Source of the DNA: Sphingomonas_B tabacisoli | GTDB lineage: Bacteria > Pseudomonadota > Alphaproteobacteria > Sphingomonadales > Sphingomonadaceae | Reading direction: 5' to 3' | Length of the DNA: 64,000 bases | Assembly (NCBI RefSeq): GCF_042678385.1 | Contig: NZ_JBHUDY010000001.1 | Location: 1,488,001-1,552,000 of the forward strand | In this document: positions 1-8,595 of the stretch, in pieces | Numbering within the stretch: position 1 is the first letter of the stretch | Layout of the letters: each line of letters starts with the position of its first letter | Program-made: the position numbers and the translations under genes | Notes under the pieces: generated by a model | The model's database searches: none | What the model saw: only the letters and a program-made list of their open reading frames with translations | What the model was told of the DNA's origin: nothing

Positions 1-1
1 C

Positions 2-265
2 GATCCGGCCTGGGACATGCTGCTCGATTTGCTGGCGGCGCGGCTGGAGCGGAGCCGGGTTGCGGTCTCCAGCCTGTGCATCGCGGCGGCCGTTCCGGCA
101 ACGACGGCGCTCCGCTGGATACGCACGCTGACCGAGCACGGCCTGTTCGTCCGCCGCGACGACCCCGAGGATGGGCGGCGGATCTTCATCGAGCTGTCCG
201 ACGCCGCGACGGACGCGATGCACGCCTACTTCCAGACGGCCCACCAGATGGGTCTCCGCCTCTGA
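2..265 (+). CDS. C-terminal part of a winged-helix (MarR-like) transcriptional regulator, truncated by the window edge
   Basis: The open frame runs in from the left edge and stops at 263-265. The visible 87 residues look like the recognition helix and wing of a MarR-type DNA-binding domain: a helix with PATTALRWIRTLTEHGLF followed by the wing VRRDDPEDGRRIFIELSD and a final helix. The PATTALRW segment fits a recognition helix and the DPEDGRR turn is typical of MarR wings. The amino-terminal part, and any dimerisation region, lies outside the window. The regulated genes cannot be judged. The next gene is convergent. Confidence 0.6.
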   Translation, partial: DPAWDMLLDLLAARLERSRVAVSSLCIAAAVPATTALRWIRTLTEHGLFVRRDDPEDGRRIFIELSDAATDAMHAYFQTAHQMGLRL

Positions 266-271
266 TCATCG

Positions 272-796
272 CTAGAGCGGCTTCGCCAGCACGACGAAGC
301 TCAGGTCCTGACGCTTGGGAATGCCGAACCGCGGATCGTCCATTGGGAACGGCCGCTCCTCGCCGGTCCGGGCGTAACCCCGCCGCTCATAATAGGCGAC
401 CAGCTCCTCGCGCTGGCGAATGACGGTCATCTCCATCGTGCGCGAGTGGAACAGGCGGCGGGCATGGTCCTCCGCCGCTGCGATCAGCACGCGCCCGAGG
501 CCCTGCGCTTGACGCTGCGGATCGATCGACAGGAGCCCGAGATAGGCCGTGCCGTCGCCCTTGTCGGTGATCTGCACGCAGCCGGCGAGCGCGCCATCCT
601 CCTCGACGACCAGGAGGCGCTGGGCGGGATCGCTCAGGATTGTTTCCAGTGCCGCCGCATCGGTGCGCTGACCGTCGAGCAGGTCTGCCTCGTGCGTCCA
701 GCCGCCGCGAGCGCTGTCGCCGCGATAGGCGCTATGGACGAGGTCGAGCAGGGCGCCGAGGTCGGCGGGCGTGGCTTCGCGAACGACAGGATTCAT
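272..796 (-). CDS. GNAT family N-acetyltransferase
   Basis: A 174-residue protein of the GCN5-related acetyltransferase fold, predicted to move an acetyl group from acetyl-CoA to an unknown amine. The start is placed at MNPVVREATPADL because the fold begins there; longer in-frame extensions upstream have no domain character. The central strand and turn LLSIDPQRQAQGLGRVLI carries the Q/R-x-x-G-x-G/A acetyl-CoA loop, and the C-terminal YYERRGYARTGEERPF is the usual GNAT tail. It is divergent from the ABC transporter pair, with about 60 bp between the two starts. The substrate is unknown. Confidence 0.8.
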   Translation of the reverse strand: MNPVVREATPADLGALLDLVHSAYRGDSARGGWTHEADLLDGQRTDAAALETILSDPAQRLLVVEEDGALAGCVQITDKGDGTAYLGLLSIDPQRQAQGLGRVLIAAAEDHARRLFHSRTMEMTVIRQREELVAYYERRGYARTGEERPFPMDDPRFGIPKRQDLSFVVLAKPL

Positions 797-857
797 GAAC
801 CTTCTTTGGCCGGGCTCGCCCCTTGACGCCAAGCCCTGTTCTGCCCTTGGAGCAGGC

Positions 858-1769
858 GTGCCCGACGATTTTGCCCTGACCGCGACCGGTTTGCAGAAAA
901 GCTTCGGCCGCAAGCAGGCGGTGAACGGCGTCGATCTCGCCGTGCCGCGCGGCTGCATCTATGGCGTGCTCGGCCCCAACGGCGCAGGCAAGACGACGAC
1001 GCTGCGCATGTTGCTCGGCATCATCGAGCCGGACGAAGGCGAGCGCGTCGTGCTCGGCGCCCGTCACCCGCGCGACGTCAGCGACCGCATCGGCTATTTG
1101 CCGGAAGAGCGCGGGCTCTACCCGTCGATGAAGGCTCGCGAAGCGATCGCGTTCATGGGTGCCTTGCGCGGCCTGGATTGGGCGGAAGGGCGCCGCCGCG
1201 GGATGGAGATGCTGGAGGAAGCAGGGCTCGGCGTGGCGGCTGGCGAGAAGATCCGTTCGCTGTCGAAAGGCATGGCGCAGCTTGTCCAATTGCTCGGATC
1301 GATGGTGCATCGGCCCGACCTGCTGGTGCTGGACGAGCCGTTCTCCGGCCTGGACCCGGTCAATCAGGAGAAGCTGGAGCAGCTTATCCTGGCCGAGCGC
1401 GACCGCGGCGCGACAATCCTGTTTTCGACGCATGTAATGGCCCATGCCCAGCGCCTGTGCGAGCGGCTGACCATTATCGCCGGCGGGAAGCGCCGCTTCG
1501 AAGGGACGGTGGACGAGGCTCGCGCTCTGCTGCCGATGCGCGCGCATCTGGTGCCGCGCTCGGGCAACGGCGGTGCGCGGGCGCTGCTTCCCGCCGATGC
1601 GGTTGCGGATCGTGACGGGTTTGACTTCAGGGTGCCGGACGAAGGCATCGAGCCGGTGCTGGCGCGGCTGATCGAGTCCGGACATGGCGTCGCCGGCCTG
1701 TCGATCGAGCGGCCGAGCCTGCACGAAGTGTTCGTGAAGCTGGTGCGCGACGCGGAGAGCGGCGCATGA
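858..1769 (+). CDS. ABC transporter ATP-binding protein, NatA/DrrA-type exporter
   Basis: A 303-residue cytoplasmic ATPase that should power the permease encoded directly downstream. Walker A GPNGAGKT is at about residues 39-46, the signature LSKGM at 135-139, Walker B LLVLDEP at 155-161 and the switch His at about 192. A C-terminal domain of roughly 80 residues after the ATPase core is typical of NatA/DrrA exporters. The GTG start is chosen because a GGAG motif lies 5 bases upstream and the family begins here. Upstream in-frame sequence to 771 overlaps the promoter side of the divergent acetyltransferase and looks non-coding. The permease start overlaps its stop by 4 bases, so the two are translationally coupled. 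The substrate is unknown. Confidence 0.88.
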   Translation: MPDDFALTATGLQKSFGRKQAVNGVDLAVPRGCIYGVLGPNGAGKTTTLRMLLGIIEPDEGERVVLGARHPRDVSDRIGYLPEERGLYPSMKAREAIAFMGALRGLDWAEGRRRGMEMLEEAGLGVAAGEKIRSLSKGMAQLVQLLGSMVHRPDLLVLDEPFSGLDPVNQEKLEQLILAERDRGATILFSTHVMAHAQRLCERLTIIAGGKRRFEGTVDEARALLPMRAHLVPRSGNGGARALLPADAVADRDGFDFRVPDEGIEPVLARLIESGHGVAGLSIERPSLHEVFVKLVRDAESGA

Positions 1770-2920
1770 AGCGCTTTCTCGCCCAGGCGCTGGTGATCGC
1801 GCGCCGCGACTTCAGCGCGATCGTGCTGACGCCGACGTTCCTGATCTTCCTGCTCGCACCGCTGTTCATGATGTCGGTTGCCGCGGTCGGCGGCCTCGGC
1901 GCTGCGCACGTCGTCGAAGGGGCGCGGGAACGCGCAATCATCCTGGCCGATGGCGCGCAAAGGGATCGGCTGGGCGATGCCGACGACCGGCTGCGCGGCG
2001 TTGTCGGCAGCGATCCCGGGCCGCCGTCGGTCGAGTTCCACGCCCCCGCCGCAAATGCCGATGCGCAAGCGCGCCAGTTTCTGGGAGAGGGCGGAGTGTC
2101 CGCCATAATGTCCGGTCCCCCGGAACGGCCGCGCGTGTTGCACGCTCCAAATGGCGCGCGCGATGCCGAGTATCTAGCGCTGCTCGCCGCCACGGCGACC
2201 GGAGCTCGCGCCGAGCTCCGCGCCTTCGATCCGGCTACCGCCGGTCCCCGCCCGCGATCGAGCAACCAGACTGCTTTCTATGCCGTGTTCGCGATGTTCT
2301 TCCTGTCGCTGCTGCTCGCGAGCCAGACGATCAGCATGCTGGCGGAGGAGCGCAACAACAAGGTGATCGAGATCCTCGCCGCCGCGGTGCCGCTGGAGGC
2401 CGTGTTCCTTGGCAAGTTGATCGGCATGCTGGGCGTGGCGTTGCTCTTTTCCGGCTTCTGGTGCAGCATTGCGGGCGTCGCGGCGGCGTCGCATGTCGCG
2501 GGACTCAGCCTCGATGCGATCGCGCCAGCGGGCAATCTCTGGTCGTTCGCCTTGCTGTTCCTCGGCTATTTCATGCTGTGCTTCCTGCTGCTGGGCGCGG
2601 TGTTCCTCGGCGTCGGCGCGCAGGCGTCGACGATGCGCGAGATCCAGATGCTGTCGCTGCCCGTGACGATCTTCCAGGTCGCGATGTTCGCGCTGGCGAG
2701 CGCCGGCGCTTCGGCGCCGAACTCGACGGTCGGCATCACGTCTGCGATCTTCCCGTTCAGCTCGCCCTTCGCGATGGCCGGGCGCGCGGCGAGCGGCGTC
2801 CCGCTATGGCAGCACGCCGCTGCCTTCGCCTGGCAGCTCCTGTGGCTCGCGATCACGGTGACGATCGCCGCACGCCTGTTCCGCCGCGGCGTGCTGAAAT
2901 CGGGCGGGATGCGCCGCTAG
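1766..2920 (+). CDS. ABC-2 type permease, NatB-like
   Basis: A 384-residue inner-membrane protein that partners the upstream ATPase. It has one N-terminal membrane helix (about residues 20-45), a large extracytoplasmic domain (about 50-165) and then about five helices, the layout of NatB/YhaP-type ABC-2 exporters. The sequence EERNNKVIEILAAAVP just after the second helix is the conserved cytoplasmic coupling segment of this family. The ATG lies in an ATGA overlap with the ATPase stop. The stop codon overlaps the stop of convergent rodA at a CTAG. The substrate is unknown; sodium, drug or lipid export are family possibilities. Confidence 0.85.
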   Translation: MKRFLAQALVIARRDFSAIVLTPTFLIFLLAPLFMMSVAAVGGLGAAHVVEGARERAIILADGAQRDRLGDADDRLRGVVGSDPGPPSVEFHAPAANADAQARQFLGEGGVSAIMSGPPERPRVLHAPNGARDAEYLALLAATATGARAELRAFDPATAGPRPRSSNQTAFYAVFAMFFLSLLLASQTISMLAEERNNKVIEILAAAVPLEAVFLGKLIGMLGVALLFSGFWCSIAGVAAASHVAGLSLDAIAPAGNLWSFALLFLGYFMLCFLLLGAVFLGVGAQASTMREIQMLSLPVTIFQVAMFALASAGASAPNSTVGITSAIFPFSSPFAMAGRAASGVPLWQHAAAFAWQLLWLAITVTIAARLFRRGVLKSGGMRR

Positions 2921-4029
2921 GGCAGGCGCCGGCCGCGGCGGGAATCGCGGTCGATCGACATCAGGATGCCCAGGCAGATCATCACCGTCAGCACGGCGGT
3001 GCCGCCATAGCTGACCAAAGGCAGCGGAATGCCGACGACCGGCGCCAAGCCCATCACCATCATCAGGTTGATCGCGACGTAGAAGAAGATCGTGGTTGCA
3101 AGCCCCGCCGCGACCAGTCGCGCGAACTTGGTTCGGGCGTTGTGCGCGACCATCATGCCCCAGCGGATCAGCAGCAGGAACGCGAAGATCAGGAACAGCC
3201 CGCCGACGAGTCCCCATTCCTCGGCCATCGTCGCGAACACGAAGTCGGTATGGCGTTCGGGGAGATAGTCGAGCCGGCTTTGCGTCCCTTGCAGGAAGCC
3301 CTTGCCGAACAGGCCGCCCGACCCGATCGCGATCTTCGACTGACTGATATGATAGCCTTTGCCCAGCGGATCGCTTTCGGGATCGAGGAAGATCAGCACG
3401 CGGTTGCGCTGATATTCGTGCATCATTCCAAATGCGATCGGGGCCGCGGCGCTGACCGCCGCGACCGCGCCGACGTAAAGCCGCAGCGGCAGGCCGGCGA
3501 GGAACGTCACCGTGAAGCCACCGAAGGTGATCATCAGCGCCGTGCCGAGGTCCGGCTGCAGCAGCACCAGCGCCGCCGGCACGCCGATCAATACCGCTGC
3601 TGGCCAAATCGCGTTTATCGTCCTGAGCTGGCCAGCCGGCAGCATGCCGTAGAAGCGTGCGACCGCGAGCACGATCCCGACTTTCATCAACTCCGAGGGC
3701 TGCAAGCGGATGATGCCGAGATCGAGCCAGCGCTGGCTGCCGCCGCTGATGCCGCCGATCGCCTCGACGCCGATCAGCATCAGTACGAGCACACCGTAGA
3801 GCGGGAAGGCAATTTGCTCCCACCCGCGCATCGGCACGCGCGAAAGCGCGATCGCGAGGCCCAGGAACATCATAAACCGCAAACCCTGGCCGAACGCCCA
3901 GGGCGTGAAGCTGCCGCCGGCAGCCGAATAAAGCACGACCAGACCGAACCCGCCGATTGCGAGCACGAGAAAAATCGCGCTCCACGGCAGCACCATCAAC
4001 GGCGCCGGAATGATGCCGCCCTGTTTCAA
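2917..4029 (-). CDS. rodA: Rod shape-determining protein RodA (SEDS peptidoglycan polymerase)
   Basis: A 370-residue polytopic inner-membrane glycosyltransferase that polymerises lipid II for side-wall growth together with PBP2. SEDS family segments are visible: GISGGSQRWLDLGIIRLQPSELMK, the loop with ERHTDFVFATMAEEWG holding the catalytic Asp region, and the C-terminal GIPLPLVSYGG. The TTG start at 4029-4027 is chosen because it overlaps the PBP2 stop as TTGA and gives the usual RodA length. Sequence further upstream is the PBP2 C-terminus in another frame. It is the last gene of the mreBCD-mrdA-rodA operon. Confidence 0.95.
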   Translation of the reverse strand: MKQGGIIPAPLMVLPWSAIFLVLAIGGFGLVVLYSAAGGSFTPWAFGQGLRFMMFLGLAIALSRVPMRGWEQIAFPLYGVLVLMLIGVEAIGGISGGSQRWLDLGIIRLQPSELMKVGIVLAVARFYGMLPAGQLRTINAIWPAAVLIGVPAALVLLQPDLGTALMITFGGFTVTFLAGLPLRLYVGAVAAVSAAAPIAFGMMHEYQRNRVLIFLDPESDPLGKGYHISQSKIAIGSGGLFGKGFLQGTQSRLDYLPERHTDFVFATMAEEWGLVGGLFLIFAFLLLIRWGMMVAHNARTKFARLVAAGLATTIFFYVAINLMMVMGLAPVVGIPLPLVSYGGTAVLTVMICLGILMSIDRDSRRGRRLP

Positions 4030-6011
4030 TCGACCGCCGCCGCGGAATTGGCGCCCGGATCGCTGGGCGTCGGTGTGGAAGTCGGCAGGGGGCCGGGCGT
4101 CGCCTTGGCCGCCTTCCAGGCTGCTGCCTTGGCGGCCATGCGCGTGGCGATGTCGCCGCCCCAAGTGGGCTCGACTTCCGCCAGGCTCTTCATCGCCCGG
4201 TCGGGGTCGAACAGATAGGTCATGATGTCGCGGCCGGTCAGCGGCGTGTCGAGATTGCGCACCGTATGGCCGCCATGTTCCAGCACCACAGCCGCAGCGT
4301 AGCGCGGATTGTCGGCGGGCGCGAAGCAGATGAAGTGCGCGTGGTCGCGCATCTTGAACGGCAGCGACGCATTGCTGAGCACGCCGCCGGCGCGTTCCGC
4401 CATCGTGATGCGCCGCACCTGCGCGGTGCCCGTCTTGGCGGCGAGCGTCACGCCCGGCACCTGCATCCGCGCCGCGCCGCCGGTGCCCCCTTCGTTGACC
4501 ACGCCGAACATCGCGTTGCGGACGATTTCGAAATGCTCTGGGCTGAAGGGCAGGGCGCGCGACGGCTTGTCATGGCCGAGGAACAGCGACGGATGAAGCT
4601 CGCGCCCCGAAGCGAGGCGCGACGCCATCACCGCCATCTGCAGCGGATTGGCGAGCACATAGCCCTGGCCGATCGACGCGTTCAGCGAATCCGGCACCGT
4701 CCAGGGCTGCTTGTATTTCTTCAGCTTCCACGCACTGTCCGGCACCGTGCCGTAGCGCTGCGAGACGATCGGCAAGTCGTACTTCTGCCCGAGCCCCATT
4801 GCCCGAGCGACCGGCGCGATCCGGTCATAGCCGAGCCGGCGCGACATCTCGTAGAAATAGATGTCGCAGCTCTGCATGACTGCATTCTTCATATCGAGCG
4901 GGCCGTGGCCGCGCTTCTTGTGGCAATGGAACAGACCGTTGCCGACGCGGAGCGCGCCCGAGCAGACGACCCGGTCGCGCGGATCGACCCCGGCTTCCAG
5001 CAGCGCCAGCGCGTTCATCGGCTTGACCGTGGAGCCCGGCGGATAAAGACCCAGTACCGCCTTGTTCATCAGCGGCACGTGGTCGTCTTCCGACAGCATC
5101 TTCCATTCGTCGCGCCCGATGCCGTCGGAAAAGCTGTTCGGATCGTAGGAGGGCATCGAGACGAACGCGAGTAGGCCGCCGGTTGCCAGATCGATGACGA
5201 CGACGGAGCCAGAATTGGTCCCCAGCCGCCGCGCCGCATAGGTTTGCAAGCCGCCGTCGATCGTCAGCTTCAGCGTGTGGCCGGGCACGTCGCCGCGCGT
5301 GGTCAATTCCTTGACCAGCTTGCCGCGGGCGGTGACCTCGACGCGCTTGGCGCCGGGGGTGCCGCGCAGCATCGGCTCCATCACTTTTTCGAGCCCGTCC
5401 TTGCCGATCTTGAAGCCCGGCGTGATCAGCAACGGGTCCTTGTTTTCCTCATAATCCTTGGCGGACGCGGCGCCGACATAGCCGACCAGATGGCCGACCG
5501 CGGCGCCGTCGGGATAGAAGCGCGAATAGCCCCGCATCGGCGACACGCCCGGCAGCTCGTTCAGTCGCACGCTGACCGCCGCGAATTTCTCCCAATCGAG
5601 ATCCTCGGCGACCTGGACCGGCTTGAAACCCTGCGCTTCTTCCAGATCGTCGCGGATGCGCTGCATCTCCTCTTCGGGCAGGTCGAGCAGCTTTTGCAGC
5701 TCTGCCAGCTCGCGCTCCTTGTCGACGATGCGATCCGGGATGAGGTCAACGCGGAAATCGGTGCGGTTGATCGCGATCGGCTTGCCCTGCCGGTCGACGA
5801 TCCAGCCGCGGCGAGGCGGGATCAGCGTCAGGTTGACGCGGTTGCTTTCCGAGAGAAGCGCGTAGCGCTCATTCTCGGCGATCGACAGCCAGGCCATGCG
5901 CCCCGCGAGCAGCGCACCGACGCCGCCCTGAACCGCGCCCAGGAACATCGCGCGCCGGGTAAAGGTGAAGCTCTGGCTGGCTTCGGTGACGACTTTCTTC
6001 GGTCGCTTCAC
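4026..6011 (-). CDS. mrdA: Penicillin-binding protein 2 (elongasome transpeptidase)
   Basis: A 661-residue bitopic transpeptidase that cross-links side-wall peptidoglycan and pairs with RodA. There is a single membrane anchor at about residues 20-45, a PBP dimerisation domain at about 60-240 and then the transpeptidase domain. The active-site motifs are intact: STVK at 327-330, SCD at 381-383 and KTGT at 526-529. The GTG start at 6011 overlaps the mreD stop as GTGA. Going further upstream would only add mreD in another frame. A low-complexity Ala/Pro/Thr tail of about 40 residues follows the catalytic domain. Confidence 0.95.
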   Translation of the reverse strand: MKRPKKVVTEASQSFTFTRRAMFLGAVQGGVGALLAGRMAWLSIAENERYALLSESNRVNLTLIPPRRGWIVDRQGKPIAINRTDFRVDLIPDRIVDKERELAELQKLLDLPEEEMQRIRDDLEEAQGFKPVQVAEDLDWEKFAAVSVRLNELPGVSPMRGYSRFYPDGAAVGHLVGYVGAASAKDYEENKDPLLITPGFKIGKDGLEKVMEPMLRGTPGAKRVEVTARGKLVKELTTRGDVPGHTLKLTIDGGLQTYAARRLGTNSGSVVVIDLATGGLLAFVSMPSYDPNSFSDGIGRDEWKMLSEDDHVPLMNKAVLGLYPPGSTVKPMNALALLEAGVDPRDRVVCSGALRVGNGLFHCHKKRGHGPLDMKNAVMQSCDIYFYEMSRRLGYDRIAPVARAMGLGQKYDLPIVSQRYGTVPDSAWKLKKYKQPWTVPDSLNASIGQGYVLANPLQMAVMASRLASGRELHPSLFLGHDKPSRALPFSPEHFEIVRNAMFGVVNEGGTGGAARMQVPGVTLAAKTGTAQVRRITMAERAGGVLSNASLPFKMRDHAHFICFAPADNPRYAAAVVLEHGGHTVRNLDTPLTGRDIMTYLFDPDRAMKSLAEVEPTWGGDIATRMAAKAAAWKAAKATPGPLPTSTPTPSDPGANSAAAVD

Positions 6012-6523
6012 TTCAGACGCCAGGCATCGAGCCGAGCGCAGAGCCGGGCAACGGCGGGGAAGAACAGCATCGACGCAACGATCTGGGGCACGATCGCAAA
6101 GATAGGTGCTGTGCTGCCCGCGAACAGAGCAAAGACATAGCCGGCGAAGATGCAGCCTGCGATTGCGGCAGAGGCGGCGAACCAGTCTTGAAGGTAATCG
6201 CGCCAGAGAAGCGAGCGTTCGGAAAACTCGATTGCCAGGAACGCGACCGTCCAGCTCAGCATCGCGCTGCCGACCGGTTGGCCGCTCGCCAGATCGTCGA
6301 AGAAGCCGAGTGGCAGCGGCGCCCACACAGCCCAGAGGCCGGGACGCAGCAAGCGCCAGGCGAGTAGCACCATCAGGCCGAAGGGCGGCACGATCGGCGC
6401 CTGGGCGATGATAGGCAGCAGCCCCGGCATCAGCGAGCCGAGCATCGTCGAGACGATGGGCACCGCGCGCGCCTTGACGCTCAATGTCGGCGTGTAGCCG
6501 CGATAGGCGAGGGTGGCGCTCAT
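6008..6523 (-). CDS. mreD: Rod shape-determining protein MreD
   Basis: A 171-residue integral membrane protein with about five or six hydrophobic segments. MreD links MreC and the SEDS/PBP2 pair to MreB filaments. Sequence conservation in the family is low, so the call rests on size, hydrophobic profile and position between mreC and mrdA. The ATG overlaps the mreC stop by 4 bases and the stop overlaps the mrdA GTG by 4 bases, which implies tightly coupled translation. Confidence 0.9.
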   Translation of the reverse strand: MSATLAYRGYTPTLSVKARAVPIVSTMLGSLMPGLLPIIAQAPIVPPFGLMVLLAWRLLRPGLWAVWAPLPLGFFDDLASGQPVGSAMLSWTVAFLAIEFSERSLLWRDYLQDWFAASAAIAGCIFAGYVFALFAGSTAPIFAIVPQIVASMLFFPAVARLCARLDAWRLK

Positions 6524-7407
6524 TGGCCGGGCGGCGGCGGCAGGGCGCGCCGCTGCTCCTCGACCTGCGGCTGATAGACGGGCTCGACGATGGCGAAATC
6601 CAGCCGCGCCGGATCGGCGACGGGCAGCGCCAGGAAAGTCTCGCGCGTGGCCTTCGCGATGATCGCGACCGGCACGTTCGGCGGATAGACGCCGCCCGCG
6701 CCCGAGGTCACGAATACGTCGCCGCGCTTGAAGGTGGCATTTTCGGCGCCCAGAGCGCGGATGTCGATGAAGCCGTCGCCGGTGCCGGTCGCGATCGCCG
6801 GCGTCCCGTCGGGCACGCGGCGGACGGGGACGACAGTGCCGCCGTCGGTGATCAGCGCGACGCGTGCGCTGGCCGCGCCGGCGCTCGCGATCCGGCCGAT
6901 CAGCCCGCCCGGCCCGCGCACCGGCATGCCGCCACGCACGCCGTTCAGATAGCCGGCGTTGAGGATGGCATAGCGGCGGATGCTGGACCCGGTCGATCCG
7001 ACCAGGCGGCCTGCGGCGACCGGCCGCAGCCCTTGCTCGGAGATACCCAGCAGCCGCTTCAGCCGCATGTTCTCGAACGCGAGCGCCCGCGCCTCGATCA
7101 GCTTGGTCGCGGACGCCTTTTGCTGCGCTTCGAGTGTGCGGACCTTGCCGGTCGCGTTGATGTAGGAGCCGACGCTGCCGCCGGTATCCATGACGCCCTC
7201 GACCACCCAGCGGCCGGCGGACGTGACTGGCAGCGTCGCGTCGCTGACCGCGCCCCGCAGTGCGCCGAAGCCGTTGGGATCCACCGTCGACAAGATGAGA
7301 AGCAACAGGGCGACGACTGCGCCGGAGACAGCCGCCACATAGCCGAAGAACAGACCGTATTGCGCGCGTCGGGAATAACCGGGACGGCGATTTGAGGGGC
7401 GCGCCAC
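6520..7407 (-). CDS. mreC: Rod shape-determining protein MreC
   Basis: A 295-residue bitopic protein that scaffolds the elongasome in the periplasm. A membrane helix lies at about residues 22-44, a short coiled coil at about 85-115 (KVRTLEAQQKASATKLIEAR) and the paired beta-barrel MreC domain at about 120-270. The C-terminal tail is rich in Pro, Gln and Arg. The start is GTG, with a GAAAGG motif about 9 bases upstream. It follows mreB by 16 bases and overlaps mreD by 4. Confidence 0.94.
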   Translation of the reverse strand: MARPSNRRPGYSRRAQYGLFFGYVAAVSGAVVALLLLILSTVDPNGFGALRGAVSDATLPVTSAGRWVVEGVMDTGGSVGSYINATGKVRTLEAQQKASATKLIEARALAFENMRLKRLLGISEQGLRPVAAGRLVGSTGSSIRRYAILNAGYLNGVRGGMPVRGPGGLIGRIASAGAASARVALITDGGTVVPVRRVPDGTPAIATGTGDGFIDIRALGAENATFKRGDVFVTSGAGGVYPPNVPVAIIAKATRETFLALPVADPARLDFAIVEPVYQPQVEEQRRALPPPPGQ

Positions 7408-7423
7408 CTGGGGCTGCCTTTCG

Positions 7424-8464
7424 TCAGGCGGTCAGCAGAACGCCCCGGAACACCGGGTCTTCCAGCGCACGGCCGGTGCCGAGCGCCACGCAGGTCAGCG
7501 GATCGTCGGCGACGGTGACCGGCAGGCCGGTCTCGTCGCGCAGCACTTCGTCCAATCCTTCGAGCAACGCGCCGCCGCCGGTGATGACGATGCCCTGATC
7601 GACGATATCGGCGGCGAGCTCCGGCGCCGTGTTTTCCAGCGCGATGCGGACGCCTTCGATGATCGTGCCGACCGGCTCGCTCAGTGCCTCGGCGATCTGG
7701 CCCTGATTGATCTCGATTTCCTTGGGCACGCCGTTGACCAGGTCGCGGCCCTTGATCTGGATCGTCTTGCCGATGCCGTCCGCCGGCGGCTTGGCGGTGC
7801 CGACGTCCTTCTTGATCCGCTCGGCGGTCGCTTCGCCGATCAGCAGGTTATGATTGCGGCGGACATAGGAGGCGATCGCTTCATCCATCTTGTCGCCGCC
7901 GACGCGGACGGAGGTGGTGTAGGCGAGGCCGCGCAGCGAGAGCACCGCGACTTCGGTGGTGCCGCCGCCGATATCGACGACCATCGAGCCGATCGGCTCG
8001 GTCACCGGCATGTCGGCGCCGATCGCGGCGGCCATCGGTTCCTCGATCAGCCAGACCTGCGAGGCGCCCGCGTTGGAAGCGGCGTCGCGGATCGCGCGGC
8101 GCTCGACCGAGGTGGAGCCCGACGGCACGCAGATCACGATTTCCGGCCAACGCGGGAAGCGGCGCTGCCCATGCACCTTGTGGATGAAGTGCTTGATCAT
8201 CTGTTCGGCGACGTCGATGTCGGCAATAACGCCGTCGCGCAGCGGACGGATCGCCTCGATCGAGCCCGGCGTCTTGCCCATCATCAGCTTGGCGTCGTCG
8301 CCGACCGCCTTCACTTTCTTGATGCCGTTGATCGTCTCGATCGCGACCACCGAAGGCTCGTTCAGCACGATGCCGCGGCCGCGGAGATAGACGACGGTGT
8401 TGGCGGTGCCGAGATCGATGGCCATGTCGTGGGACATGAATTTGAAGAATCGCGAAAAGAGCAT
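7424..8464 (-). CDS. mreB: Cell-shape actin homologue MreB
   Basis: A 346-residue actin-fold ATPase that forms membrane filaments and organises side-wall synthesis. The phosphate-1 motif MAIDLGTANT and the phosphate-2 motif VVDIGGGTTE are present. The N-terminus MLFSRFFKF is an amphipathic membrane-binding helix, which supports the ATG at 8464 and the family length of 346-347. An in-frame start 16 codons further upstream would mask that helix. It is the first gene of the elongasome operon. The 131 bases between it and divergent mutL must hold both promoters. Confidence 0.97.
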   Translation of the reverse strand: MLFSRFFKFMSHDMAIDLGTANTVVYLRGRGIVLNEPSVVAIETINGIKKVKAVGDDAKLMMGKTPGSIEAIRPLRDGVIADIDVAEQMIKHFIHKVHGQRRFPRWPEIVICVPSGSTSVERRAIRDAASNAGASQVWLIEEPMAAAIGADMPVTEPIGSMVVDIGGGTTEVAVLSLRGLAYTTSVRVGGDKMDEAIASYVRRNHNLLIGEATAERIKKDVGTAKPPADGIGKTIQIKGRDLVNGVPKEIEINQGQIAEALSEPVGTIIEGVRIALENTAPELAADIVDQGIVITGGGALLEGLDEVLRDETGLPVTVADDPLTCVALGTGRALEDPVFRGVLLTA

Positions 8465-8595
8465 TTCTGTCCCGCAGTGAAACAAAACCCAGGGCGCCTT
8501 ATACCCGCCCACCGTTTCTACGAAACCAGAGTTTTCTTGATTTTTCGTGGATGGCCGGGTCGCGGGATGCCGTCGCTTGGGCTAGAGCAAAACCC